64,000 nt of DNA. Origin: Cladocopium goreaui (lineage: Eukaryota > Sar > Dinophyceae > Suessiales > Symbiodiniaceae). Shown in pieces: positions 48,915 through 58,943 of the stretch. The stretch lies in assembly GCA_947184155.2 (NCBI GenBank), contig CAMXCT020001854.1:1-64000 (forward strand). Reading direction: 5' to 3'. Numbering within the stretch: the first letter of the stretch is position 1; the number at the start of each line of letters is the position of its first letter. A model generated the notes under the pieces. That model saw only the letters and a program-made list of their open reading frames with translations, was not told the DNA's origin and did not search any database. The position numbers and the translations under genes are program-made.

Positions 48915-51218
48915 ATGGATATTCACGATGGTTTCTTCGGTTGCTCGTCCGATACTCCTGCCAGTGGCATGCCTGTCAACGTTGATGATGAGCCACAGGC
49001 AGATGGTGCTAGTGGCTCACTGGGAATCCTCCCAGGCGTCTCAGATGTTTACCTGGAGGTGGCGCAACCGGAAGGCCTCGGTTACTCAGCAGAGGCAACT
49101 TGTGAGGCCGATGATGAGGCGCTTGGAGATGATCTCAGAGGATACAGGAAGAGGTGGGCATGCAAAAGAAAGTTGACCGCAGAAACAGAATACAGCCCAT
49201 CTGTGCTCCCAGATGCATTTCCTCCTGAACCTCCAAAAGCAGGGCTGGCAAAAGTTAGCTCCAGCAGTGACGATGCCGCAGCTTTTGTGAACTCCTTTAT
49301 AGATCGTATGTCTCCCTCGCAAATAGTGATGCCTTGTGAGAATGATTTCATGGCGCCAATTTTTGGCAACGAAATTGCAAGTGCGAAGCTGTCCATGCCT
49401 GCACAGTGGAGTGACACGTTTGTGGACCCCTTGAAACATGCAATGCCTGAGGCAGTTCCACAGGCTGTTCAACCCGTGGAGTTCAGTATCATGAAGTGTG
49501 TCAGGAACCTTGCAGACATGGACTTCATACAATCACGGGAGAAGCAGATGAAACAAGCTTTGTTGAAATTGAAGTGCGTGTTGGAGATCGGCTGGGAGTT
49601 CAGTGGAGTTGGGAGGCTGTGCATTGATGCTACAGGGACACCACGCGCCGACATGGAGGAGACGCTGGTGTCCATCGTGGGGACTAGATCACCATCGACA
49701 GTCATCAAGCGATGCAACGCGGTGCTGGCCTTCCAGCGTTGGTTGATAACCTGGGTGGACGCTGTGGCCTTCCCCTTCTCGGAGCAGATGGTTTGGGACT
49801 ACTTGGTCCACCTGCGCAATTGCGGAGCTGCAGCAACCAAGGCGTTGTCATTCATCCAGACGCTCAGGTTCTGCCAGTACGTACTGCAGGTTGATGGAGC
49901 TGATGAGTGTGTGGCTAGCAGACGACTTGTGGGGCAGTCGGAGATTCAGGCATCCCTGAAAGGCCCAACAAAACAGGCCAGGCCATTGACGGTGACTGAA
50001 GTTCGCAAGCTGCAGAGGTTCATGGCAGATCCGTCGAATGACCTGAAAGAGAGGTTGATCTGCAGCCATCTTGTGCTGATGGTATACACAAGGAGTCGCA
50101 ACAGTGACCTGGCTCATGTTCACGACATCTCTCATGATAGCACGCTCAAAGATGGGCATGATGAGTTCAGCGGCTTCATACAGTTTACAACAAGGTATCA
50201 CAAATCGGCACGGTCAGTTGAGACGAAGTCACTGCTGATGCCCATCATCGCATGCGGTGAGTCTGTCGGGCCTGAGCCTTGGCTGGACATTTGGATGGCT
50301 CTCAGGAAGAAAGCCGGGTTGGCCACTTCTGGCCTTTTAGAAGGTGCCGTGATGCCCACACCAGATGTCAGGTCAGCTGGAACGTGGGCAGTACGACCCA
50401 TCTCTTGCGCAGAGACTACAAAGTTGCTGCGCGCTTTTCTGCAGTGCGATGACCCGGACTTGAAGTCGCACTCATTGAAGAGGACAGCCTTAAGCTGGGC
50501 AGCAAAAGCAGGCTTGGACAGGGAGCACCGACGCCTCCTGGGGCGGCATGCAAGTGCGGTGCAAGGCTCAGATAGCATCTATGCTACCGACCTCATGGTG
50601 GACCCCGTCAGAGCCCTTGGCGCTGTGGTGAAGCTCATCAGGGAGGATCGGTTTATGCCTGATGGGGACAGAGCGAATTTCTTCCCAGAAGGGAACCCGG
50701 CCAAGCCTGATGCGCCGGTCTTCCAGCCCAGGACGCCAGGCAACTTCAAGATGCCAATGACGCCAGCAGTGGCGCCGCATGATGCACTGGAGCGGGAACT
50801 GCCTTGCCAAGAGGTCAAGGAAGAGGCGGTTGCACCCGATGGAGCTCCATGCATAACAGAAGAGATCGACCTCGTCACTACGGAGTCTGAGACCTCTACA
50901 AGTGGAGAGGAATTCGCGACATCAGAGCCTGAGGCTGAGGGCGAGCTAGAGCCGTCAGACGCCAACGTCCTAAATGAGGATGCAGATGACGCCTGGGTTC
51001 AGCACAAGAAGACCAAGGTCATCCACGCCATCGCTGGTGCAGGGAGCCTGGTGTCAGGATCGGTCTACGCCAATGGCGAGCTTGTGCAGAACAGAGCAAC
51101 CAAGTGTGGGCGGCTGGCAGGTGCCAACTTCGCGGTGGTCACCACCATTGAGGACTGGACCTCGAAGTGCCGGCTCTGCTTCAAGGGCAAAAGGGACCCT
51201 TGGGCTAATTTTCGATGA
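48915..51218 (+). CDS. Element 2 tyrosine recombinase
   Basis: 767 residues from ATG 48915. The N-terminal ~200 residues are acidic and poorly ordered. The SAM-like core-binding region is around 49640-49960. Catalytic region: TRSRNSDL (box I Arg, about 50093), Lys in YHKSAR, HSLKRT (about 50469, Lys in place of the usual box II Arg), LLGRH and the Tyr of IYATD (about 50580). An acidic linker leads to a C-terminal zinc-type motif, H-x6-H...CGR...KCRLC. Presumed role: integration of the circular cDNA without target duplication, as in YR retroelements. Confidence 0.85.
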   Translation: MDIHDGFFGCSSDTPASGMPVNVDDEPQADGASGSLGILPGVSDVYLEVAQPEGLGYSAEATCEADDEALGDDLRGYRKRWACKRKLTAETEYSPSVLPDAFPPEPPKAGLAKVSSSSDDAAAFVNSFIDRMSPSQIVMPCENDFMAPIFGNEIASAKLSMPAQWSDTFVDPLKHAMPEAVPQAVQPVEFSIMKCVRNLADMDFIQSREKQMKQALLKLKCVLEIGWEFSGVGRLCIDATGTPRADMEETLVSIVGTRSPSTVIKRCNAVLAFQRWLITWVDAVAFPFSEQMVWDYLVHLRNCGAAATKALSFIQTLRFCQYVLQVDGADECVASRRLVGQSEIQASLKGPTKQARPLTVTEVRKLQRFMADPSNDLKERLICSHLVLMVYTRSRNSDLAHVHDISHDSTLKDGHDEFSGFIQFTTRYHKSARSVETKSLLMPIIACGESVGPEPWLDIWMALRKKAGLATSGLLEGAVMPTPDVRSAGTWAVRPISCAETTKLLRAFLQCDDPDLKSHSLKRTALSWAAKAGLDREHRRLLGRHASAVQGSDSIYATDLMVDPVRALGAVVKLIREDRFMPDGDRANFFPEGNPAKPDAPVFQPRTPGNFKMPMTPAVAPHDALERELPCQEVKEEAVAPDGAPCITEEIDLVTTESETSTSGEEFATSEPEAEGELEPSDANVLNEDADDAWVQHKKTKVIHAIAGAGSLVSGSVYANGELVQNRATKCGRLAGANFAVVTTIEDWTSKCRLCFKGKRDPWANFR

Positions 51219-51786
51219 CCCTGTTGTGCTGCAGGAGAAAAAGCTCATGGCTTGCACCACCATTGACAAGTGTCATTTCAGCATCATCACATGTGCAACT
51301 GTCCACTCATGTCCGTTGGTTTTTCTCAGTGATGGTGCCCAACATGTGTTGGCACGTCCCATGTGGGACAACCACCTATGTTGGTGGTATTAGCACCTAT
51401 GTTGGTGCAGGCCATTCCATGTGGGATGGCCCAGCTATGCATGTGCATAGCAGACGGCATGTGCCGGCAGTGCCATGTGGCACTAATCAAGACCAAGTGG
51501 TCATGATCCATGTGGTGTGGTGCAGCCTTTTTGTGGCCCTTACGTTCAGCATGTGCTTGAACATGCAAGCTGTCAGTGTGTATCAAATCTACATGTAGTT
51601 GCAGTTGTACACCTATTTTAATTTGCACTTGATTGCAACAGTATGTGCTGTTGAACATTGTTCCTTCTTTCAGTTTCAGCTACTGTGCGACTTGCATGGG
51701 TTGAATTGCATCAGGTCGGAGAACGGCATGTTTATTTTTGTTTTTGCACTGACTTTGAATCTTTCGTTTGCCGGCGAACTGCAGCC
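51219..51786. other. Element 2 YR-Gag intergenic region
   Basis: About 570 bases with no gene, containing ATGTTGG-rich short repeats around 51340-51420. A pyrimidine tract TTGTTCCTTCTTTCAG (ending 51674) could be a trans-splice acceptor for the Gag-Pol message. Confidence 0.4.
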
Positions 51787-53040
51787 ATGACCTCTATAGT
51801 AGAGTCTGAAGCTCACTTCAGGAAGAGATGCCAGGAAACAGGTCTGTCTGACCGTGGGCTGGCTGCAGTGATTGCAGCAGGGTACACAAATCTGGGCCAG
51901 CTAGCATTTGCCAGCGGCCAACCTGGGCAACCTCTCAACGAGGCTGAGTTCCAGCGGTTTGCCCAAAATGTCTTGGGTGGACTAGCTACTTTGGCCGACA
52001 CCAGCACTCTGAAGCGTTTGGTTTTCGAAGGGCAGACTGTCTTACTGGCCCAGCTGAGAGATCAGGTTGTGAACCCGGACGCTGCCACCACCAGAAAACT
52101 CCCTGCAATCGAGCGCAGCACCAAGATGCAGAACTTGAAAGCGCGCCTGGTGGGTGTGGTCATAGAGAAGGCGCTGGAGCCAAGCTATGCGCTGTTGGAT
52201 GCGGTGGCACAGCAATGGGAGGCCAAGCAACTGGCCTACTTGTCCCCGGAGAAATGCACCTCCCGAGAATGGGAGATCACTATGTCGAAGACCTCAAAGC
52301 AGTTGTCAATTGACACTGACAAGCTGCTTGTCAAGAGCGAACAGTCAGTGCCAGACCAGCAGGTGTCAACAGAGATGCAGGTCTATGAAGCCCTACGACG
52401 CCGTGGTATAGCACTGGCATTCACGGACTCACTGACGTGGGAGGTGCATGAGCGGTACTTGCAGCGTTTGTTCCAACACATGAGGAACGAGGCCCCTGAA
52501 GGGTATAGCAAGACAACGTTGCAACAGGTCCTCCGTGCCGACAGAGATGTTTTTCTGCACATGGTCCAGAGAGATGTATCGATGCGGAGGGCTCCGGACA
52601 ACACCTTGCCTATGGACACCGCCATCTTGGAAGCAGTGTCGTCGTATGAGGTTGGCTTCAGCTTGATGCCGCTGCCGAAGAAGATCGAAAGGTCTGAGCC
52701 CAAAGCATCAGCAGCAGCACCGTCTTATGGAAACTGGCCGCAGGGCCGCAGGAACCCGCAGCAGCCTTACTCAAAGGGGCAAGGCAAAGCTGGAAAGGGA
52801 AAAGGTAAGACAAAGAAGGCAGCAGCAATGGTGCCCAAGGAGCTGCAAGGAAGAGACAACGTATCTCTTGATGCTCATGGCCGGAGGCTTTGCTTTGAGT
52901 TCAACTTGGGCCGTTGCTCCCGGGTCCCGAATGGTGGCGAATGTGAAAGGGGCTTCCACCTTTGCATGCGACGTGGATGTCATGCACCTCATCCTGAATC
53001 TGAACACCCGAAGGAGAAGGGGTCCGCGAAGCCCAATTGA
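51787..53040 (+). CDS. Element 2 Gag-like protein with CCCH-type motif
   Basis: 417 residues from ATG 51787 (MTSIVESEAHF), chosen because the start matches the other two copies (M...SEA-x-F); the frame is open upstream from a TTG. Shared blocks: LKRLVFEGQT, TRKLPAIER, then a helical second half. A Lys/Gly-rich basic linker precedes C-x7-C-x8-C-x4-H followed by C-x4-C...H, a zinc-knuckle-like RNA-binding tail. It ends at TGA followed by CTA, and Pol continues in the same frame. Confidence 0.8.
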   Translation: MTSIVESEAHFRKRCQETGLSDRGLAAVIAAGYTNLGQLAFASGQPGQPLNEAEFQRFAQNVLGGLATLADTSTLKRLVFEGQTVLLAQLRDQVVNPDAATTRKLPAIERSTKMQNLKARLVGVVIEKALEPSYALLDAVAQQWEAKQLAYLSPEKCTSREWEITMSKTSKQLSIDTDKLLVKSEQSVPDQQVSTEMQVYEALRRRGIALAFTDSLTWEVHERYLQRLFQHMRNEAPEGYSKTTLQQVLRADRDVFLHMVQRDVSMRRAPDNTLPMDTAILEAVSSYEVGFSLMPLPKKIERSEPKASAAAPSYGNWPQGRRNPQQPYSKGQGKAGKGKGKTKKAAAMVPKELQGRDNVSLDAHGRRLCFEFNLGRCSRVPNGGECERGFHLCMRRGCHAPHPESEHPKEKGSAKPN

Positions 53041-53043
53041 CTA
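53038..53043 (+). promoter_or_regulatory. Predicted UGA CUA readthrough site, element 2
   Basis: The Gag stop TGA is followed by CTA and the frame stays open into MTase/RT with no intervening ATG. UGA-CUA is a well-known efficient leaky-stop context. The same arrangement occurs in element 3. Confidence 0.7.
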
Positions 53044-54898
53044 TACAAACGCATCAACGATGCGGCAGCTGCTGGGGCCTCCTTGGCCGATTGTTTGGTC
53101 ATCGAGATCTTTGCAGGAAGCTGCCGGGTTACAGCAAGCCTACGCCAGTTGGGTTTAGGCAGCAGTTTTGGTGTAGATCACCAAAGAGGTAAAAACGCCT
53201 CAGGGCCTGTGATCGTTGCAGACCTGTGCACGCCTGAAGGGGTTGCACTACTCTGGTCGTGGCTGCAGAATGAACGAGTTCTAGCAGTCTTTTTGGCGCC
53301 GCCATGTGGATCAGCCTCAAGAGCGAGACAGATACCGCTGAAGCGAAAACGTTTTGGTCATCCTGAAAGGGGACGTCATGGACCACGACCTTTGCGGGAT
53401 GATGAACACCCCAATGGGCTCCCTAACCTCTCTGATACAGATAATCGTAGGGTCTCATTGGCAAATCAACTTTATTTTCTTACGGCACAGATTGTGGAAT
53501 GGGCCGTTGAAAACGGAGTCATTGTATGTGTGGAAAATCCGCAGTTCAGTTTCTTTTGGACCACAACCTTTTGGCAACAAGTTGCACATCTTTTACAATA
53601 TTCTGTATTTCATTCATGTCAGTATGGAAGTGCGCGACAAAAGAAGACTATGTTGGCTTTCAATGTCAGTGAATTTCATGCGATAAATGCCACCTGCAAA
53701 GGACAGAACAGCAAGCATAAGCATGCGCAATGGGGTTTTAACCGCAAGACAAAGTCTTTTGCGACAGCTGAAGAAACTGCATACCCAATGGGGTTGGCGA
53801 AGATGATTGCAATGGTCATTGTGCGTTGTCTGTTAAACCTTGGCATCAAAGGCAATCCAGAAACGTTGGAAGCTGTGCAGCCTGTGGCACTCCAGGCGTT
53901 GCAGAAGATGCGGGCTGCGACCGGCACACAATCAAGGTCTAGCCGGATTCCTGCCTTGGTGCCTACATACAAGTTGAGGTTTCGGATTGGCGGCCACTCA
54001 GACGCGCTGCCTGACATTAATATTTTTCAAAGAGTGCGCAAGGATGTTACAATCTCCTCCTCACCAACACAGATCCTTCCAAAAGGCTCCAAACTTTTGG
54101 CACTTGCTCCGGTGGACAACCTGGTCACGGGGGATGAGATGCCTGCCCAACCGGAGATTTTCAAAGTAGGCACCCCTACCCTGGATTCGTCGTGCGTGAT
54201 TCAGACATGGGGGGTGCCTTGGGAACCTGAACAATTTGTGCAGGAGGTGGTCAAAGCCGGCCATCCAATGGACATGGCGACATTCCTTCCACCAAGGTTG
54301 CAGTCCCTACTGACTAACTATGAGACAATGAGCAGCTGCGACAGGGTGGACAGCAGACTTACGGCAGTGAAGTTTTGGCTGAAGAGGGCAATGGAGCTTA
54401 AAGGTGATGAAAGTGAATTTCATAGCAACCTGGATCCAGCAGTGGCTAGTGTCCTGCGTGGAAAGCGCATTCTCTTGTGGAAACAGATGCTTGAATCAAT
54501 TGAATATGAGGACATGGATGTCGTGAACGAGTTTGTGAGTGGAACAAAATTGGTGGGTGAGGCTCAATCGACAGGTTTGTGGCCGAAGAAGTTCAAGCCT
54601 GCCTCACTCACCGAAAGCGACCTGTCCCACATCGCGATGTCGCAGCGATCAGTCTTGAATTACAAATCTTTTGAATTTATGGATGATGAAACATTGAACG
54701 CCGTCTGGAGTCAAACGTTGGACGAGGTTGAGGCCGGAGAGCTATCTGGCCCGTATGAGGTTGAACAGGTACCTCAGGAAATCCTTTGAGCAGGCGATTT
54801 GGCATCAAGCAATCATCAAAGGTGAGATGTGTGGATGATTTCACCCAATCCTCCATCAATGCTTGCGCTCAGACATGTGAATCGCCGAAGCCACATAC
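53041..54898 (+). CDS. Element 2 Pol, first part: C5-MTase-like domain, linker and RT fingers (one frameshift)
   Basis: It follows the Gag stop in the same frame without an ATG. MTase: IEIFAGSCRVT (motif I, about 53098-53130), APPCGSASRAR (motif IV Cys, about 53305), VCVENPQFSFFW (motif VI, about 53530), then a Ser/Arg/Gln segment in place of CCHG-x-RRK. A long linker contains RGKRILLWKQML, conserved in all copies. The frame hits TGA at 54787-54789 (EQVPQEIL). One base out of phase, RRFGIKQSSKVRCVDDF (RT fingers) continues to PKPHT at 54898, where element 3 is inserted. The shift is a single-base indel or -1 recoding at CCTTTGA. Confidence 0.75.
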
Positions 54899-55172
54899 GT
54901 TGGGACTCCTCCCAAGGGGAGGATACAAACCTTATTCCAAAAAGCAAAAATTTTGGTGAAACCAAAATTAGCTACGTGTGTTTCCAACAACTCGGTTGTA
55001 TTGACAACGCGGGTTTGTTTCTTTTGTTAATGTTTTGAGTTGTGAAACAAACAGACCAAAACAAATCTGAATCAATCTGTCAACTGACACATGCTGATTC
55101 AACGTTTCCCGATATATTTTGGTTTAAGGGAGGGCGTGGTGGGAGATGCTTTGCTTGTTTGACTTAGCAAGA
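54899..55172 (+). repeat. Element 3 split direct repeat A1
   Basis: 274 bp beginning GTTGGGACTCC; matches 62400-62673 with one difference (TTGCTTG against TTGTTTG). Confidence 0.9.
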
Positions 55173-55189
55173 GCAGGGGGGTCGAATAG

Positions 55190-57295
55190 ATGGCCTATGA
55201 TGTACCTGAAGAACTTCGAGATGAAGGATTTCAGGTGTTGGAAGCTCAAGCTGCTGTTTTAGAGGCACAGGCAGCAGCTGAAAACCTGGCTCTTGAGTTG
55301 GAACATTCTGAAAGCATGCAACGTGAAACCGAGATTGCAAGTGACATGCATGGACCTTTAGCTGAACAGTTCACTGCGGTACCTGGTTTTTCACATGATG
55401 GTCATGATTTCTTCGGCATGTCTTTTGATGACATTGATGCGCGATCGAGCAGTTCCCGCGGTGCAGATGCGGCTGTTACGGTTACTCCAGGGTATTCAGC
55501 TGAGAACACGTTTGGTTTTGCTCGTGTTGCACTTCAACCTGAAGGTGTTAAACATTTTTGGGAGACTGGTTTTTGGAATGACTTCATGAACCCGGATGTC
55601 AGTTTTCTCAGTTCCTTTGATGGCAACTTCAAACGGCCGTTTGACAACACCTTTGATGGAGCATCAGAAGAGGTAGCTGAGGTCGCTGAACGAAAACCCA
55701 AAACGTTGAAACAAGGGGCAACCTTCATGGATCATGTTCGTGATGTACCAGTCGCTAGTTGGAAAGATCAACGTGATGCAGAGTGGCAAGTAGCTATATT
55801 CAGGTGGCATGCAATGTTGTCTGTTTGGGACCCCAAAGTTACAGTGGTTGGACAGATGATGGCACTGGATGGATTTGGAGCACAAGCGCAGCTGCTCGTT
55901 GATATTTTCTGCAACAGGGCTCCTGCAACAGTCATGAAGCGATGCCGCAGCATGTCTCGCATGACAAACTACTTCATTGCACGGGGCCGCAGTTTTCCTT
56001 GTGATGAGTCTCAGGTCTACGAGTTCATGTGTGTTGAACGCAGTGCTGGAGCACCGTGCAGCAGATTGAAAGGGTTCATAGAGGCACTGACTTTCTGTAG
56101 GCATGTTCTTGGAGTTACAGAGTTTGACAGTGCTACAACAAGCCGACGTTGTCAAGGTGTGGCGTCCTTAGATGTGCATCATAAACTGAAGCAGTCTGAA
56201 CCCTTGTCAGTTAAACAGTTGGTCATGTTGCACGGTGTCCTTTTTGAAGATGACGAGATTTGGAACAGAGTTTTTGCTGGTATGTTGCTCTTCTGCGTGT
56301 ACGCACGCTCCAGATGGTCCGACGCTCAGCATGGTGAGAAACTACTGGAGGACCTGGACAGCAGTGGGGCATGTGCATACATAGAAGTATCAACTGGAGT
56401 TCACAAGACAGCAAAAGCGTTGCAGCTGCGTCACATGTACCTTCCGTTGGTAGCACCATGTGAGGGAGTTACAAGTGGAAACTGGGGCACAGAATGGTGC
56501 CGAGTGCGCAAAGAACTTGGCATACATGATTTGTCAGTTTACCCTTTGATGCCTGCTCCAAACTCTCAGAGGGAAGCTACTGTGCGGCCCTTATCAACTT
56601 CAGAGGCGGGCAGTTGGATGCGTGATTTATTGAAAATTGACAATGCAGACAAAAGCCAAAGGTTTTCTTCACACTCACTGAAAGCAACGTGCCTCAGCTA
56701 TGCAGCCAAACGAGGGCTGCCTTTGGAGGACCGCCTCAGCTTGGGTTACCATACACATAGTTTGAAAATGGCCTTAGTATACTCAAGAGATGGTGCTTCG
56801 AGACCATTGAGAGTTCTTGAGACTCTTTTGAGGGAGATTCGTTTAAAACGATTTGACCCCAACGATACTCGCAGTGGCCGGCTCAGTCAACTTCAAAAAC
56901 TTGAAGCTGATGAAAAGTCAGAAACGTTTGACGATGTTGGCAAGAGTTTTGAAATTGTTTCACAAGTGAGTTCAGAGAATTTTCTTCCGGTGTCGGAGGC
57001 AGGTGATGCAGGTGAAAATGTCGATGATAGCGACCATGCCACCACAGGCTCCGAAAGTGAGTCGGATGTGGAAACGACAGTCCTGCCGCGAGTGTCCTAC
57101 AAGGACATCAAGGCGCCGGAAGGTACAAGATTGCATCAGCATTTAAAGCTGAAGACTCTACATTTGATGAAGACCGAAAACCGAGTGGTTTTTCTTTGTG
57201 GCAGAAAAACCAGCCATTTGTATGGAGTTGCAGAGGGACGTCAGCCGTTTGACACTCCCAAGTGCAGACAATGTTTTCGTGCGAAGCTTGACTGA
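55190..57295 (+). CDS. Element 3 tyrosine recombinase, intact
   Basis: 701 residues from ATG 55190. An acidic, Ala/Glu-rich N-terminal 190 residues precede the core. Catalytic motifs: ARSRWSDAQ (about 56304), HKTAK (about 56401), HSLKAT (56672), LGYHTH and the Tyr of VYSRD (about 56777). As in the other two copies box II has Lys where Arg is usual. The C-terminus has an acidic linker and a zinc-type tail: H-x-L at LHLM, then CGRKTSHL...KCRQC. It starts 18 nt after A1, so it is the 5'-most gene. Most described DIRS/Ngaro/PAT elements place the YR at the 3' end. Confidence 0.9.
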   Translation: MAYDVPEELRDEGFQVLEAQAAVLEAQAAAENLALELEHSESMQRETEIASDMHGPLAEQFTAVPGFSHDGHDFFGMSFDDIDARSSSSRGADAAVTVTPGYSAENTFGFARVALQPEGVKHFWETGFWNDFMNPDVSFLSSFDGNFKRPFDNTFDGASEEVAEVAERKPKTLKQGATFMDHVRDVPVASWKDQRDAEWQVAIFRWHAMLSVWDPKVTVVGQMMALDGFGAQAQLLVDIFCNRAPATVMKRCRSMSRMTNYFIARGRSFPCDESQVYEFMCVERSAGAPCSRLKGFIEALTFCRHVLGVTEFDSATTSRRCQGVASLDVHHKLKQSEPLSVKQLVMLHGVLFEDDEIWNRVFAGMLLFCVYARSRWSDAQHGEKLLEDLDSSGACAYIEVSTGVHKTAKALQLRHMYLPLVAPCEGVTSGNWGTEWCRVRKELGIHDLSVYPLMPAPNSQREATVRPLSTSEAGSWMRDLLKIDNADKSQRFSSHSLKATCLSYAAKRGLPLEDRLSLGYHTHSLKMALVYSRDGASRPLRVLETLLREIRLKRFDPNDTRSGRLSQLQKLEADEKSETFDDVGKSFEIVSQVSSENFLPVSEAGDAGENVDDSDHATTGSESESDVETTVLPRVSYKDIKAPEGTRLHQHLKLKTLHLMKTENRVVFLCGRKTSHLYGVAEGRQPFDTPKCRQCFRAKLD

Positions 57296-57728
57296 CCGAG
57301 CTGAGGGCTGAAAACTTTAGCAGCGGTTTTTGTCATGTGTGTCATGTTGAAATTTTCCTGTAACAAGATGACATTTCGAATCGTGTGAACATGTGAGTCA
57401 CGTGACGCATGTGCATGCAGTGGATCACATACTTGTATTTCAAGTCATTGCTTGAGGTTGCAAAACGAGGGACTCAGGATTGTCAGATGTCACTTAGCGG
57501 TGATCGGCAGTGAGAGGCTCACAGACAACATGTGTTAGGACTGCTTGTCACATTGTTTGCAACTTTGCAATGTTATTTTCCAGTTTCATTTTTGTTTCAG
57601 TTGTGCAGACATCCACAACCAAACGAACATTTCATGACTTGACACGACCATGCAGAAATTTCAGAGACTGTTGCATGGACGTTTGAGTGACCAATAGGGT
57701 CATAGGCAGTTCGGTCAGAACCGGCGCA
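57296..57728. other. Element 3 YR-Gag intergenic region
   Basis: 430 bases with no gene. A strong pyrimidine tract and AG at about 57575-57600 (TTTCATTTTTGTTTCAG) precede Gag, compatible with spliced-leader trans-splicing of a Gag-Pol mRNA. Confidence 0.45.
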
Positions 57729-58940
57729 ATGGCACTGGTAGATTCCGAAGCTGCATTTGCAAGTCATTGTGATGCCATAGACAGGAGTCATGAGTTGCGC
57801 AATCTTTGCATCGCAGCAGAACTCACGACTTTCATGAGAATGGCTTTTGCTATTGGCACACCACAGGTGCCAGCAACTGATGAGGCTTTTAGAGCCTTTG
57901 CCACTGAGCTCAACGGTGGGGTTGAGCCATCGCTGACACTGATGTCACTACTGAGAAGGCTGCATTTTGAGGCAGTCACTATGGTGGTGGCGCATCTGAA
58001 GACAAACGTAGTGACAGATGCGAGTACAGAAGGAGGCAGGAAACTACCGCCAGTTGAAAAGGTAGCCAGGTTGAATGACCAACAAGCACGGCTACGGGGC
58101 GTCAACATCAAGGGTGAACTGCAGCCATCGTATGCGTTAGTTGACATCATAGCTGGAATTTTCGACAGTGGGTCGATCATATGGGTGCCGCCGAGTAAGT
58201 GCACGAAGAGGGATGCCGAGGTTCAACAGACCTTGAAGGAAAAGCCAACGACATTGACGTTGGAACAACAAACATTGAAGCTTAGCACCGCCGACCCGAA
58301 GTTGAAGGCGGACACATCAAATGAACTTTTGATGCAATGGGCATTGCAGAGGAGGGGTTTGGCTTTTGATCAGTGCAAATTAATTTCAAATGACATCCAT
58401 GAACGTTGGGTGAACATGCTGCTCATGCAACTGACCAGGGAAGCCCCAAGTGGATATGCCAAAGTCAACATGGAGCAGATCTTGCGTGCAGACAGAGAAA
58501 TGTTTACAGTAATGGCCCAGGAGCACAGCGGACCCTTTCTGAATGGACCAAAGGGTGAGCTGCCACTGGACCTTTTGATGACAAGGCTTACCACTGACCC
58601 CAGGATCAGCACGCACCTTCTGCCTTTGCCCCATGCAGCTGGGAGAACGGCAGCGGCATCGTCAGTTGATGAGGGTGCAACCAGGCCTGCACCTACACGA
58701 AATTTGCAGCCAAAGAAAAAGGCCAAAGCGTCGTCCAAGGCCAAGGCAAATTGCCCTGATGAACTGAAAGGGTACAAACAATTCGATGATAACAACACAC
58801 CCATCTGTTGGGCATTTAACATGAGCAAGGGATGCCAAGAAGAGACAAAGAATGGCCGCTGTAAAAAGGGCATGCATGTGTGCATCAAGTGCAAGCGCAG
58901 CAATCACAGCTTGGTGACGTGCCGCGTTAAAAACGCCTGA
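57729..58940 (+). CDS. Element 3 Gag-like protein with CCCH-type motif
   Basis: 403 residues from ATG 57729 (MALVDSEAAF). The upstream frame is open only from a GTG; the chosen start matches copies 1 and 2. Conserved blocks: LRRLHFEAVTMV, KLPPVEKVAR, LQRRGL region, LMQLTREAPSGYAKV. A Lys-rich linker (KKKAKASSKAKA) precedes C-x8-C-x8-C-x4-H then C-x2-C...H-x4-C. Role: presumably RNA binding and particle or RNP assembly. It ends TGA CTA, followed in the same frame by Pol. Confidence 0.85.
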   Translation: MALVDSEAAFASHCDAIDRSHELRNLCIAAELTTFMRMAFAIGTPQVPATDEAFRAFATELNGGVEPSLTLMSLLRRLHFEAVTMVVAHLKTNVVTDASTEGGRKLPPVEKVARLNDQQARLRGVNIKGELQPSYALVDIIAGIFDSGSIIWVPPSKCTKRDAEVQQTLKEKPTTLTLEQQTLKLSTADPKLKADTSNELLMQWALQRRGLAFDQCKLISNDIHERWVNMLLMQLTREAPSGYAKVNMEQILRADREMFTVMAQEHSGPFLNGPKGELPLDLLMTRLTTDPRISTHLLPLPHAAGRTAAASSVDEGATRPAPTRNLQPKKKAKASSKAKANCPDELKGYKQFDDNNTPICWAFNMSKGCQEETKNGRCKKGMHVCIKCKRSNHSLVTCRVKNA

Positions 58941-58943
58941 CTA
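58938..58943 (+). promoter_or_regulatory. Predicted UGA CUA readthrough site, element 3
   Basis: Gag TGA followed by CTA. The in-frame continuation is open for 1089 codons and its first ATG (59205) lies inside the MTase motif I, so Pol has no sensible independent start. Confidence 0.75.
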
